DNA of 64,000 nt from Atlantibacter sp. RC6 (GTDB lineage: Bacteria > Pseudomonadota > Gammaproteobacteria > Enterobacterales > Enterobacteriaceae): the NCBI RefSeq assembly GCF_014193285.1, contig NZ_JACHZE010000005.1, positions 62,001 through 126,000 of the forward strand. The letters are read 5' to 3'. The position numbers were made by a program, and so were the translations under genes. Below the pieces are notes generated by a model, which did not search any database, was not told where the DNA came from, and saw only the letters and a program-made list of their open reading frames with translations. Within the stretch, counting starts at the first letter, position 1. Each line of letters starts with the position of its first letter. Positions 29,963 to 39,150 of the stretch are shown one piece after another.

Positions 29963-30008
29963 GCGCCGATCCGTCGGCGCGACTCTGAGGGGCGGCCATT
30001 CGCCCCTC
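29963..30008 (+). terminator. Tandem hairpins between glnH and glnP
   Basis: Two perfect hairpins in a row: GCGCCGA / TCGGCGC (29963-29980) and GAGGGGCG / CGCCCCTC (29987-30008), the second followed by TCATTTTG. They probably stabilise glnH mRNA and cut read-through, giving more binding protein than permease. Confidence 0.75.
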
Positions 30009-30041
30009 TCATTTTGAACCACGGTACAACAGGATATCATC

Positions 30042-30701
30042 ATGCAGTTTGACTGGAGCGCCATCTGGCCCGCCATTCCCCTCCTGATTGAAGGCGCCAA
30101 AATGACCCTGTGGATTTCGATCCTCGGTCTGGTCGGCGGCCTGATTATCGGCCTGGTTGCAGGCTTCGCCCGCACGTACGGCGGCTGGATCGCCAACCAC
30201 ATCGCCCTGGTGTTTATTGAAGTGATTCGCGGTACGCCGATTGTGGTGCAGGTGATGTTTATTTACTTCGCCCTGCCCATGGCGTTTACCGACCTGCGCA
30301 TCGACCCGTTCAGCGCGGCGGTGGTGACCATCATGATCAACTCCGGCGCGTATATCGCGGAAATCACCCGCGGCGCGGTGCTGTCTATCCATAAAGGCTT
30401 TAAGGAAGCAGGCCTGGCGCTGGGGCTGTCGCGTCGCGAAACCATTCGCCACGTGATTTTACCGCTGGCGCTGCGCCGTATGCTGCCGCCGCTGGGCAAC
30501 CAGTGGATTATCAGCATTAAAGATACCTCGCTGTTTATTGTGATCGGCGTCGCCGAGTTAACCCGCCAGGGCCAGGAAATCATCGCCGGCAACTTCCGCG
30601 CGCTGGAAATCTGGAGCGCCGTTGCGGTGTTCTATCTGATCATCACCCTGGTGTTGAGTTTCGTACTGCGTCGTCTTGAAAGAAGGATGAAAATCCTGTG
30701 A
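30042..30701 (+). CDS. glnP: Glutamine ABC transporter permease GlnP
   Basis: 219 residues, as in E. coli. Inner-membrane permease of the polar amino acid (HisMQ) type with about five membrane segments and the cytoplasmic EAA loop [20 protein letters not shown] (about 126-145) that contacts GlnQ. It overlaps glnQ by four bases. Confidence 0.98.
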   Translation: MQFDWSAIWPAIPLLIEGAKMTLWISILGLVGGLIIGLVAGFARTYGGWIANHIALVFIEVIRGTPIVVQVMFIYFALPMAFTDLRIDPFSAAVVTIMINSGAYIAEITRGAVLSIHKGFKEAGLALGLSRRETIRHVILPLALRRMLPPLGNQWIISIKDTSLFIVIGVAELTRQGQEIIAGNFRALEIWSAVAVFYLIITLVLSFVLRRLERRMKIL

Positions 30702-31420
30702 TTGAATTTAAAAACGTTTCCAAGCACTTTGGCGCAACCCAGGTGCTGCACAATATCGATTTGCACATTACCCAGGGCGAAGTGGTGGTGATTATCGGCC
30801 CGTCCGGCTCCGGTAAATCCACGCTGCTGCGCTGCATTAACAAACTGGAAGAGATCACCAGCGGCGATCTGATAGTCGACGGGCTGAAGGTCAACGATCC
30901 GAAAGTCGACGAGCGCCTGATCCGCCAGGAAGCGGGCATGGTGTTCCAGCAGTTTTATCTGTTCCCGCACCTGACTGCCCTTGAGAACGTGATGTTCGGC
31001 CCACTGCGGGTGCGCGGCGCGTCGAAAGCGGAAGCGGAAAAACTGGCCCAGTCGCTGCTGGCGAAAGTGGGGCTGGCGGAACGCGCCCATCACTATCCTT
31101 CCGAGCTGTCCGGCGGCCAGCAGCAGCGCGTGGCGATTGCCCGCGCGCTGGCGGTCAAACCGAAAATGATGCTGTTCGATGAGCCGACCTCGGCCCTCGA
31201 CCCGGAACTGCGCCACGAAGTATTAAAAGTGATGCAGGATCTGGCGGAGGAAGGCATGACAATGGTGATCGTGACCCACGAAATCGGCTTTGCCGAAAAA
31301 GTGGCGTCCCGGCTGATCTTTATCGACAAAGGCCGGATAGCCGAAGACGGCAATCCGCAAACGCTGATCGAGAACCCGCCCAGCCAACGTTTGCAGGAAT
31401 TTTTGCAGCACGTCTCCTGA
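30698..31420 (+). CDS. glnQ: Glutamine ABC transporter ATPase GlnQ
   Basis: 240 residues, as in E. coli, from a GTG start that overlaps the glnP stop (GTGA). Walker [10 protein letters not shown] (33-41), signature LSGGQQQR and Walker [13 protein letters not shown] are all intact. It powers glutamine import with GlnP and GlnH. A strong terminator follows. Confidence 0.98.
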   Translation: MIEFKNVSKHFGATQVLHNIDLHITQGEVVVIIGPSGSGKSTLLRCINKLEEITSGDLIVDGLKVNDPKVDERLIRQEAGMVFQQFYLFPHLTALENVMFGPLRVRGASKAEAEKLAQSLLAKVGLAERAHHYPSELSGGQQQRVAIARALAVKPKMMLFDEPTSALDPELRHEVLKVMQDLAEEGMTMVIVTHEIGFAEKVASRLIFIDKGRIAEDGNPQTLIENPPSQRLQEFLQHVS

Positions 31421-31426
31421 TACTAA

Positions 31427-31450
31427 CCCCCTCATGCGAGGGGGTTTTTT
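31427..31450 (+). terminator. Terminator after glnQ
   Basis: Stem CCCCCTC / GAGGGGG, loop ATGC, followed by six T. Confidence 0.92.
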
Positions 31451-31541
31451 ATTGCCCCGGATTAATCCCCATTTCCCGCCAGGCCCGTACCGGACACTAT
31501 ACTTAGGTTTTTTGTGTCACTTTCTCAATCCGGAGGAGCCT

Positions 31542-33800
31542 GTGTCGCGAATTCTTTTGCTGATGCTGATGTTAGTGTGCGCCCCCTTGCAGGTCGTCTC
31601 GCTACCCGCGGCGGCGGTCGGCGCGGCAACGACCACCGAAAACAAAACCGACGCGCCGCCTCCAGAACCCGATCTGGCTGAAAAGAAAGCCGCTTACGGC
31701 GCGTTGGCCGACGTGCTGGATAACGAACAGTCGCGTACCGAGCTTATCGACCAGTTACGTCAGGTAGCCGCCACGCCGCCGCCGGAGCCGGTTCCCACCC
31801 TCACGCCGCCGCCAATTGAAGAAGAAAAAACCGTTCTCGAAAACGTCACCGACATCACCCGCCATTACGGCGGTGAACTGGCGTCGCGTTTCGCGCAACT
31901 GCATCGCAATATCACCGGCGCGCCGCATAAGGCCTTTAACCAGCAAACGTTTATTAACGCCTTTACCCACTTTATTGGGCTGGCGATGGCGGTATTCGCG
32001 TTTTACTGGCTGGTACGGATGGCGGTGAGCCCGCTATACCGCAAAATGGGCGAATGGGGTCGGCGCAGAAATCGCGACCGCAGCAGTTGGTTCCATCTAC
32101 CGCTGATGATTATCGGCGCCTTGATTATCGACCTGGCGTTACTCTCGCTTACCCTGTTCGTCGGACAAATTCTTAGCGATATGATGAACGCCGGTAACCG
32201 CACCATCGCGCGCCAGCAGGGCTTGTTTCTCAATGCCTTCGCGCTGATTGAATTCTTTAAGGCCATTCTGCGGCTGATTTTCTGCCCACGCTTTCCTCAA
32301 CTGCGCCCGTTCAATATCAACGACGAAAGCGCCAGTTACTGGAATTTGCGCCTCAGCGCCCTGAGTAGTCTGATTGGCTACGGTTTGCTGGTCGCTGTAC
32401 CGATTATCTCTAACCAGATCAACGTCCAGGCGGGGGCGCTGGCGAATGTGGCCATCATGCTGACCATCACCCTCTGGGCGCTGGCGCTAATTTTCAAAAA
32501 TAAACGCCTGATCCAGCAGGATTTGATTCATCTCGCCGATCGCTCACTGGCGTTTTTTAGCCTGTTTATCCGCGCCTTCGCGCTGGTGTGGCACTGGGTC
32601 GCCAGCGCCTACTTTATCGTGCTAATGTTCTTCTCGCTGTTCGATCCGGGCAACAGCCTGAAGTTTATGATGGGCGCGACGCTAAAAAGCCTGGCGATCA
32701 TCAGCGTGGCGGCGTTTATTTCCGGGATGCTGTCGCGCTGGATCGCCAAACGCATCACCCTGTCGCCTGAAGTGCAGCGCAACTATCCGGAATTGCAAAA
32801 ACGCATCAACAGTTGGCTTTCCGCCTCCCTGAAAGTGGCGCGTATTCTGACGGTGGTCGTGGCGCTTCTGCTGTTGCTGGATGCCTGGGGGCTGTTTGAT
32901 GTCTGGGCGTGGCTGACGCAGGGAGCGGGCGAGAAAACCGTCGATATCCTGATCCGCATCTTCCTGATTGTCTTTTTCTCCGCCGTGGGCTGGACCATTC
33001 TGGCCAGCCTGATCGAAAACCGTCTGTCGTCGGATATACATGGCCGCCCGATGCCCAGCGCCCGTACCCGCACACTGCTGACGCTGTTCCGTAACGCGCT
33101 GGCGGTGGTGATCAGCACCATTACCATTATGATTGTGCTGTCGGAAATCGGCGTGAATATTGCCCCGCTGCTGGCGGGCGCAGGCGCGCTGGGGCTGGCG
33201 GTGTCATTTGGCTCGCAGACACTGGTGAAGGATATTATCACCGGGATTTTTATCCAGTTTGAGAACGGGATGAATACCGGCGATTTAGTGACCATCGGGC
33301 CGATTACCGGCACCGTTGAACGGATGTCGATTCGTTCAGTGGGGGTGCGCCAGGATACCGGCGCGTACCATATTATCCCGTGGTCATCGATCACCACCTT
33401 CGCTAACTTTGTGCGCGGTATTGGCTCGTTTGTCGCCAACTATGATGTCGATCGTGGGGAGGATGCTGAAAAAGCTAACCGCGCTCTGCGCGATGCGGTG
33501 GATGAGGTGCTGCAAAACGATGATATCCGTCCGCTGGTGATTGGCCAGCCCTCGTTTGCCGGGATTGTCGGCCTGACTAATACCGCCTTTACCATTCGCG
33601 TCACCTTCACCACCCAGCCGCTGAAGCAGTGGACGGTGCGGTTTGCGCTCGACAGCATGGTGAAAAAACACTTTGATAAAGCGGGCATCAGGCCGCCGGT
33701 GCAAACCGTACAGGTGATGCAGCCGGGGCCGGACGCGGCGGTCATTAACAGCGAAGCGGCGGCAGGCAGCGCATTGCCGCCTGCTAATCCCACGGTGTAA
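31542..33800 (+). CDS. ybiO: Mechanosensitive channel YbiO (MscS family)
   Basis: 752 residues from a GTG start with a strong GGAGG ribosome site at 31532-31536; an upstream in-frame ATG at 31434 falls inside the glnQ terminator and is rejected. E. coli YbiO is 741 residues. Signal peptide about 1-28, a Pro-rich periplasmic stretch (PPPEPD), about ten membrane segments, then the MscS core with LLAGAGALGLAVSFGSQTLV as pore helix and the cytoplasmic beta/cage domain. Moderate-conductance osmotic release channel. Its stop abuts the rlmF stop. Confidence 0.95.
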   Translation: MSRILLLMLMLVCAPLQVVSLPAAAVGAATTTENKTDAPPPEPDLAEKKAAYGALADVLDNEQSRTELIDQLRQVAATPPPEPVPTLTPPPIEEEKTVLENVTDITRHYGGELASRFAQLHRNITGAPHKAFNQQTFINAFTHFIGLAMAVFAFYWLVRMAVSPLYRKMGEWGRRRNRDRSSWFHLPLMIIGALIIDLALLSLTLFVGQILSDMMNAGNRTIARQQGLFLNAFALIEFFKAILRLIFCPRFPQLRPFNINDESASYWNLRLSALSSLIGYGLLVAVPIISNQINVQAGALANVAIMLTITLWALALIFKNKRLIQQDLIHLADRSLAFFSLFIRAFALVWHWVASAYFIVLMFFSLFDPGNSLKFMMGATLKSLAIISVAAFISGMLSRWIAKRITLSPEVQRNYPELQKRINSWLSASLKVARILTVVVALLLLLDAWGLFDVWAWLTQGAGEKTVDILIRIFLIVFFSAVGWTILASLIENRLSSDIHGRPMPSARTRTLLTLFRNALAVVISTITIMIVLSEIGVNIAPLLAGAGALGLAVSFGSQTLVKDIITGIFIQFENGMNTGDLVTIGPITGTVERMSIRSVGVRQDTGAYHIIPWSSITTFANFVRGIGSFVANYDVDRGEDAEKANRALRDAVDEVLQNDDIRPLVIGQPSFAGIVGLTNTAFTIRVTFTTQPLKQWTVRFALDSMVKKHFDKAGIRPPVQTVQVMQPGPDAAVINSEAAAGSALPPANPTV

Positions 33801-34730
33801 TCAGCGAGCGGCGGACGATGCCCGGCGGGAACGCTGGGCATCGTTGTGGAAAGTCCAGGCGATAAAGCGGCTCTGCTTTTGACCCTGCGCCATTTCCACC
33901 TTCACTACTTTTTCGACGCCCGTCTGTTGCAGCACGCGATACAGCCCAGGGAGATTGTCCCCTTTTGAAACCAGTGTGGTAAACCACATCACCTGACGGG
34001 CAAAGGCCTTACTTTCCTGAATCAGCGTGGTGATAAACGCCACTTCCCCGCCCTCGCACCACAGCTCCTGCTGCTGGCCGCCGAAGTTAAGCTGCGCGTT
34101 GTCATTCAGCCCCAGGTTGCGGCGTTTACGCTCGCTGCTGGCTGCGGCGGTCGCCTGCGAATCATGGAACGGCGGATTACAGATCGTGGCGTCGTAAAAC
34201 TCATTTTTATGGATAATGCCATTGAGGATCGCCCCTGGCGTTTTCTGGCGGCGCAGGCGAATCGCTTGGTTAAGCCCCGGATTAGCAAGAATGATCGCAT
34301 TGGCGCTTTTTAACGCCTCGTCGTTGACTTCGCTGCCGGTAAAACGCCAGCCGTATTCATGGTGACCAATCAGCGGATAGATGCAGTTTGCCCCGACGCC
34401 GATGTCGAGCACCGTGGCGTTACGCGGGATTTCGCCCTCGTTGCTTTGAGCCAACAGATCCGCCAGATGATGGATATAATCGGCACGCCCCGGCACAGGC
34501 GGGCACAGGAAACCGTCCGGAATGTCCCAGTTTTTAACCTGATAATGGTGGGCCAGCAACGCCCGGTTAAGGGCTTTTACTGCCAGGGGATCGGCAAAAT
34601 CGATTGTCGGCTCCCCGGCAGGCGAACGGCGCACAAATGCCGTCAGCTCAGGGCTGGCCTGTTGCAAAGCAGTAAAGTCATAGCGGTTCTGGTGGCGGTT
34701 GCGCGGGTGCAGGCCGGGTTTGGTAGTCAT
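33801..34730 (-). CDS. rlmF: 23S rRNA m6A1618 methyltransferase RlmF
   Basis: 309 residues (E. coli 308). It methylates N6 of A1618 in 23S rRNA using SAM. SAM-binding [12 protein letters not shown] (109-120) and the N6-adenine methylase motif NPPF (185-188) are present. The start at 34730 matches the family N terminus ([10 protein letters not shown]) and follows GGGAG; an in-frame start at 34769 adds 13 unsupported residues. Convergent with ybiO with no bases between stops. Confidence 0.96.
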   Translation of the reverse strand: MTTKPGLHPRNRHQNRYDFTALQQASPELTAFVRRSPAGEPTIDFADPLAVKALNRALLAHHYQVKNWDIPDGFLCPPVPGRADYIHHLADLLAQSNEGEIPRNATVLDIGVGANCIYPLIGHHEYGWRFTGSEVNDEALKSANAIILANPGLNQAIRLRRQKTPGAILNGIIHKNEFYDATICNPPFHDSQATAAASSERKRRNLGLNDNAQLNFGGQQQELWCEGGEVAFITTLIQESKAFARQVMWFTTLVSKGDNLPGLYRVLQQTGVEKVVKVEMAQGQKQSRFIAWTFHNDAQRSRRASSAAR

Positions 34731-35108
34731 CGATTTTCTCCCTGGTGGGCGCGTACAATACCCGCTCACTGACGCAGGGTAAACATCACCGCCAAATTTT
34801 CCCGCTCCGGAGAGCGAAAAAGCGTGGAATTACGCCATAACCGCCGCAGCAATGTGCAGAAAATGCAAAGTTCGCGCAGCGTAATTGCACAATAGCGGTG
34901 CATCTTACTGTTTATGCCGGGTAAAGTAAAAATAACAGCCAAATTTCAAAGGGTTAAATTTCATCGTTGTGTCATGCTTCGTCAAGTTATGTTGTTCAAA
35001 AAATAAGCACAACACCGTCAATTTTTTGCGTTGAATCACATAATTCGCCTCCTACACTTAAAAAGCTGAATCATAAAATCAGCGTTGTGACACCCCGAGG
35101 ATGTGATT
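34731..35108. promoter_or_regulatory. Divergent gap rlmF / mcbA
   Basis: 378 bases without a gene. The half near mcbA is AT-rich and must hold its promoter; a CTACACTT -10-like element (sigma-S type) lies at about 35053-35060. No recognised operator. Confidence 0.5.
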
Positions 35109-35369
35109 ATGAAAAAATTGCTCGCGTTAAGTACTGCCCTTGCTCTTTCTTCTTTCGCCTTTGTGACGCACGCAGCGCCCGTCATGCTGGATGATAACTC
35201 CAGTCAACTTCGTCCCTCCGGCACCGTGTCGGTGAGCGGCGCGCGTGACCTTAGCGATCTCGAAGATAAACTGGCGGAAAAAGCCCGTCGGGAAGGCGCA
35301 AAATGGTATATCGTCAATTCAGCGGGTGGCGATGACTCTATGTACGGCACCGCCACCATTTATAAATAA
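35109..35369 (+). CDS. mcbA: Periplasmic protein McbA (YbiM), DUF1471 family
   Basis: 86 residues, as in E. coli McbA. Signal peptide 1-22 (ending THA), mature YhcN/DUF1471 domain with the family tail GTATIYK. Start ATG at 35109 after CGAGGATG; a GTG two codons earlier is rejected. In E. coli McbA, controlled by McbR, affects colanic acid production and biofilm; the molecular function is unknown. It stands next to its paralogue ybiJ. Confidence 0.93.
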   Translation: MKKLLALSTALALSSFAFVTHAAPVMLDDNSSQLRPSGTVSVSGARDLSDLEDKLAEKARREGAKWYIVNSAGGDDSMYGTATIYK

Positions 35370-35735
35370 CCGCCTGTCAGCCTACTACCTCGCTCGCTTA
35401 TCAGAGATTAAGACGTTCGGCTAATCGTGACGCTGAAAAATGAGCGAAGCAGTGGGCTTTTTTTATCCTGCAATGCAAGCGATTGCTATTCAGCCCACCA
35501 ATATTTCAACTTATGTTGGCAATAAATGCCCTCATGGCGCCGCCTGCACAAACACACCGGCAAAAACCGTCGTTATCTGAAAATAACCATTAAAAATCAA
35601 TAAATTAATTAATGTTCAAATTTTTAGAATGACGCCGTCAATTTGTTTAGATTTTATCTCTCGCAAAAAACCGTGATACTTATCACATCGACGGAACAAC
35701 GTCATATTTACAGAATAACTCACGAGGAATACCTG
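35370..35735. other. Intergenic region mcbA-ybiJ
   Basis: 366 bases, AT-rich toward ybiJ, without a supported gene. A T-tract near 35457-35464 could end mcbA transcripts but has no convincing stem. A CRP/FNR-like box lies at 35672-35687. Confidence 0.55.
35672..35687. promoter_or_regulatory. CRP/FNR-like box before ybiJ
   Basis: CGTGA-TACTTA-TCACA matches CRP (TGTGA-N6-TCACA) at nine of ten positions; the same bases contain TGAT-N4-ATCA, the FNR core. Centre about 56 bases before the ybiJ start codon. Which regulator binds cannot be told from sequence. Confidence 0.55.
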
Positions 35736-35996
35736 ATGAAAACCACTAAATATGCTGCCGCAGCACTGATTCTTTCAACCTTATCTTTCGGCGCTTTCGC
35801 TGCGCAATCCATCAACCCGGCTGATACCAGCGGTTTAAATAAAATCGGCGTGGTTTCCGCTGACGGCGCGACTACGCTGGATGGTCTGGAAGCAAAACTG
35901 GCGGCTAAAGCAGAAGCCGCGGGCGCCACCAGCTACGCAATCACCTCTGCAAACACCAACAATAAAATCAGCGGCACTGCGACTATCTATAAATAA
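35736..35996 (+). CDS. ybiJ: Periplasmic DUF1471 protein YbiJ
   Basis: 86 residues, as in E. coli. Signal peptide 1-22 ending AFA, then a small DUF1471/YhcN domain (KIGVVSADGATTLDGLEAKLAAKAEAAGA) ending GTATIYK like McbA. Start at 35736 follows CGAGGAAT; upstream in-frame starts have no ribosome site and no family support. Function unknown; relatives respond to envelope, acid or oxidative stress. Strong terminator downstream. Confidence 0.93.
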   Translation: MKTTKYAAAALILSTLSFGAFAAQSINPADTSGLNKIGVVSADGATTLDGLEAKLAAKAEAAGATSYAITSANTNNKISGTATIYK

Positions 35997-36051
35997 TTCA
36001 GATCCGCCAACGAATTACCCTCAACCTTTGACTCTGCTGTTACCCTTGTTT

Positions 36052-36081
36052 GCCCGTCCGGCCCTGGACGGGCTTTTTTTT
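36052..36081 (+). terminator. Terminator after ybiJ
   Basis: Perfect stem GCCCGTCC / GGACGGGC with a six-base loop, followed by eight T. Confidence 0.93.
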
Positions 36082-36185
36082 GCCCATTTAGCTTGCTGTG
36101 AAGCAAAAAGATTAATTGCAGAAAAAGAAAAAATATTCTTTAACCCCATGCGCTTATTTACCCTCCCCCTCGCCGCTGTTTATTC

Positions 36186-36201
36186 AGTGATTGTAATCAC
36201 A
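36186..36201. promoter_or_regulatory. CRP/FNR-like box before ade
   Basis: AGTGA-TTGTAA-TCACA matches CRP at nine of ten positions and also contains TGAT-N4-ATCA. Centre about 102 bases before the ade start codon. The next about 70 bases are very AT-rich, which could also attract H-NS; E. coli adeD is known to be silenced by H-NS. Confidence 0.5.
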
Positions 36202-36295
36202 TCCGCACCGCTATTGTCTCGCTAAACTAAAATCAACTGAAAAATAAAAACGATAATAAATTTATCAATTTAATAAAATCAAAGTGAGAAAATAA

Positions 36296-38062
36296 ATGCC
36301 TGCAAATTTAATTTCCACCTCACATGGAATTAAACGGGATGCACTCAAGGAAGTATTAGCCGTGGCGCGCGGTGAATGTGCGGCGGATTATATTATTGAT
36401 AATGTCGTCATTCTCGATTTAATCAACGGCGGCACGTTTCCCGGGCCGATTGTGATTAAAGGCAAAATGATTGCTGGCATTGGGCCTGAATATCGCGATG
36501 CGCCCGCCGTGCGCCGCATCGATGCCGAGAACGCCGTGGCGGTTCCCGGTTTTATCGACGCCCATCTGCATATTGAATCCAGCATGATGTCGCCCGTCAC
36601 CTTTGAATCCGCCACCCTGCCGCGCGGGCTCACTACGCTGGTGTGCGATCCCCATGAAATCGTCAATGTGATGGGCGAAGCGGGTTTCGAATGGTTTGTA
36701 CGCTGTGCGGAAAAGGCCCAACAGAACCAGTACATCCAGGTCAGCTCCTGCGTCCCGGCGCTGGCGGGCAGCGATATTAACGGCGCGGCATTTCCCCTCA
36801 GCGCGATGGAAAAATGGCGCGCGCATCCGTTGATTAGCGGGCTGGGCGAAATGATGGACTACCCCGGCGTGATCCAGGGAGACGACGCTATCCTCGCTAA
36901 GCTGGATGCGTTCCGTCATCTCACTTTAGACGGTCATTGCCCCGGCGTTTCGGGAAAAGCGCTTAACGGCTATATCGCGGCGGGTATCGAAAACTGCCAT
37001 GAAAGCCACACGCTGGCGGAAGGACGCGAAAAGCTGGCCGCCGGGATGGCGCTGATGATCCGCGAAGGTTCCGCGGCCCGCAATCTCAACGCGCTGGCAC
37101 CGTTAATTTCTGAGTTCAGTAGCCCGCAATGCATGTTGTGTACCGACGATCGCAACCCGTGGGAAATCGCCCATGAAGGCCATATTGACGCGCTGATCCG
37201 CCGGCTGATTAATCAGCATGACGTGCCGCTGCACGTGGCCTACCGCGTGGCGACCTGGTCGCCCGCGCGCCATTTTGGTTTTAAACATCTGGGTCTGATC
37301 GCGCCCGGCAAGCAGGCAGATATCGTGTTGCTCAAGGATGCCCATCAGGTCGACGTGCAGAGTGTGTGGGTCAAAGGCAAACCGGTTTGCGGGCCGCTGT
37401 TGCAGGCGAACGAAGCGGCGCGGCTAAATCAATCCCGGCCGCCGCTGGGCAATACGGTGCAACGCGCGAGGGTCACGCCTGAAGAACTCACACTGCGCCT
37501 GACATCCGGCGCGCGCTATCGGGCGATTGAGGTTATTCCCAATGCGTTGATTACCCGCGCCCGGGAGTATTCGTGGTCGGATAACGCGTTTGATGAGGAT
37601 GATATCTGCTTTATCGCGGTACTGGAGCGCTACGGGCACCAGACGCCCGCCGCGCTGGGCCTGCTGATGGGCTTTGGCTTGCGCGACGGGGCGCTGGCCT
37701 CGACCGTCAGCCATGACAGCCATAATCTGGTGGTGATTGGCCGTAACCCGGTGGATATGGCCTGCGCGGTGAATCAGGTCATTGCCGACGGCGGCGGGCT
37801 GTGCGTGGCGCAACAGGGCGCAGTGGTTAGCCATCTGCCGTTGCCCATCGCCGGGCTGATGAGTAGCCAAACGGCGGATGAACTGGCGCAGCAGATCGAT
37901 AACTTAAAAGCCGCCTGCCGGGCGTGTGGCGTGATGCTCGATGAACCTTTCATCCAGATGGGATTTTTATCGCTGCCGGTGATCCCGGCACTGAAGCTTA
38001 CCAGCCAGGGGTTGTTTGACGGCGAGCGTTTCTGTTTTACCCGGCTGGCGGTAGAGGAGTAA
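36296..38062 (+). CDS. ade: Adenine deaminase
   Basis: 588 residues, the same length as E. coli AdeD (YicP) and similar throughout. It deaminates adenine to hypoxanthine. Amidohydrolase fold: metal motif DAHLHIE (His90, His92), [27 protein letters not shown] and [19 protein letters not shown] with further metal ligands, and a C-terminal adenine deaminase domain. In E. coli the gene lies far away, near uhpT; here it sits between ybiJ and ybiB, where E. coli has ybiC. Base use looks like its neighbours, so any transfer is old or from a relative. It could be the sole copy or a second one. Confidence 0.93.
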   Translation: MPANLISTSHGIKRDALKEVLAVARGECAADYIIDNVVILDLINGGTFPGPIVIKGKMIAGIGPEYRDAPAVRRIDAENAVAVPGFIDAHLHIESSMMSPVTFESATLPRGLTTLVCDPHEIVNVMGEAGFEWFVRCAEKAQQNQYIQVSSCVPALAGSDINGAAFPLSAMEKWRAHPLISGLGEMMDYPGVIQGDDAILAKLDAFRHLTLDGHCPGVSGKALNGYIAAGIENCHESHTLAEGREKLAAGMALMIREGSAARNLNALAPLISEFSSPQCMLCTDDRNPWEIAHEGHIDALIRRLINQHDVPLHVAYRVATWSPARHFGFKHLGLIAPGKQADIVLLKDAHQVDVQSVWVKGKPVCGPLLQANEAARLNQSRPPLGNTVQRARVTPEELTLRLTSGARYRAIEVIPNALITRAREYSWSDNAFDEDDICFIAVLERYGHQTPAALGLLMGFGLRDGALASTVSHDSHNLVVIGRNPVDMACAVNQVIADGGGLCVAQQGAVVSHLPLPIAGLMSSQTADELAQQIDNLKAACRACGVMLDEPFIQMGFLSLPVIPALKLTSQGLFDGERFCFTRLAVEE

Positions 38063-38083
38063 CCCGCCCGCCATCCGGGCGGG
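38063..38083. terminator. Hairpin between ade and ybiB
   Basis: Eight-base stem CCCGCCCG / CGGGCGGG directly after the ade stop, between converging genes. No T-tract follows in either direction, so it is a weak candidate. Confidence 0.45.
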
Positions 38084-38094
38084 CCTGGAAAAAA

Positions 38095-39063
38095 TTAATA
38101 ACTTTGCGCGACGCGCGCCAGCGCGTCTTCCAGCGTCTGCGCTTCCCCGGTCGCCACCAGGCAGCAGGCGAGTTGGCGTTTGATCGCCGTCGGGACCGGC
38201 TCGCTTCCGGCGATGCAGCGCTCAATCCAGCGCGCGGTGGTCTCCGGATCTTTCGCCGATGGCAGCGAAAGCGGCGGCGCTTCCGGCGCGCTCTGGCGTT
38301 CGGTCAATACCCGCACGCCCTGGGCGTCAATCAGATTGATTTGCGGGCAGCCCTGCGGATTGGCATACACTTCCCCTTCAGTGCCGTGCATCAACAGACC
38401 GCGACCGCCGATATCGCTGAAAAAGTTTGCCACCCGGGTAATGTACTCCGGGTGCGACACGCTCGACAGACGCAGCGCCGCGTCTTCGGCAAACGGCGTC
38501 GCCAGCTTCGCCAGCGTGTGGGCGCTGTTGCGCACGCCCATCCGCCAGCGCATATTCAGCTGTTTTTCCAGCGGCGGGCACAGGGCGCTCACCGGAATAA
38601 ACACCGGCTGATGGCCTTCCAGTTTGGCCTGCGCCTGCCCGGCATGCAGCGTCGGCTCAATGCCCATCAGCTCGAAAATGGTCTGGGTCAGTACCCGCGT
38701 CGGGTCTTCGCTGACACCGTGCACCACCACCGGGAATCCGAGTTTATTCAACAAAACCGCCAAAAGCGGCGTCAGGTTGGCCTGTTTACGCGCGCCGTTG
38801 TAGCTGGGGATAACAATCGGCATCGGTTTAGCGACCGGCGGCGTCAACCTGATGGTCTGCTGCTGCATCGCCTCATAGAAGCCAGGCATTTCCGCCTCGC
38901 CTTCACCTTTAATGCGTAGCGCGATCAGGATGCCGCCCAGTTCCAGGTCCGGCACTTCGCCGTTCAGCATCGCGGTATACAGCTCGCGGGCGGTCTCGCG
39001 ATCCAGATCCCGGGCGTGATTTTTACCCCGTCCGACTTCTTTAATGATTTTGCGGTAGTCCAC
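38095..39063 (-). CDS. ybiB: Nucleic-acid-binding TrpD2-like protein YbiB
   Basis: 322 residues (E. coli 320). Fold of anthranilate phosphoribosyltransferase (TrpD) with helical N-terminal dimer domain (DRETARELYTAMLNGEVPDLELGGILIALRIKG) but used for binding nucleic acids rather than tryptophan synthesis, according to work on the E. coli protein. It follows dinG on the same strand and is probably in the SOS operon with it; 87 bases separate them. Confidence 0.93.
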   Translation of the reverse strand: MDYRKIIKEVGRGKNHARDLDRETARELYTAMLNGEVPDLELGGILIALRIKGEGEAEMPGFYEAMQQQTIRLTPPVAKPMPIVIPSYNGARKQANLTPLLAVLLNKLGFPVVVHGVSEDPTRVLTQTIFELMGIEPTLHAGQAQAKLEGHQPVFIPVSALCPPLEKQLNMRWRMGVRNSAHTLAKLATPFAEDAALRLSSVSHPEYITRVANFFSDIGGRGLLMHGTEGEVYANPQGCPQINLIDAQGVRVLTERQSAPEAPPLSLPSAKDPETTARWIERCIAGSEPVPTAIKRQLACCLVATGEAQTLEDALARVAQSY

Positions 39064-39150
39064 GACATTTCTCCTCGCTACATAATGAGGACACTATAGC
39101 TGCTGTGAATAGATAACAGTTACTGTTTTCAGCCTGTTATCGTTGCGGAC

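Noticed and set aside
31434-31541. Longer N terminus for ybiO
   Set aside because: It would start inside the glnQ terminator hairpin; the GTG at 31542 has a strong ribosome site and gives a proper signal peptide.
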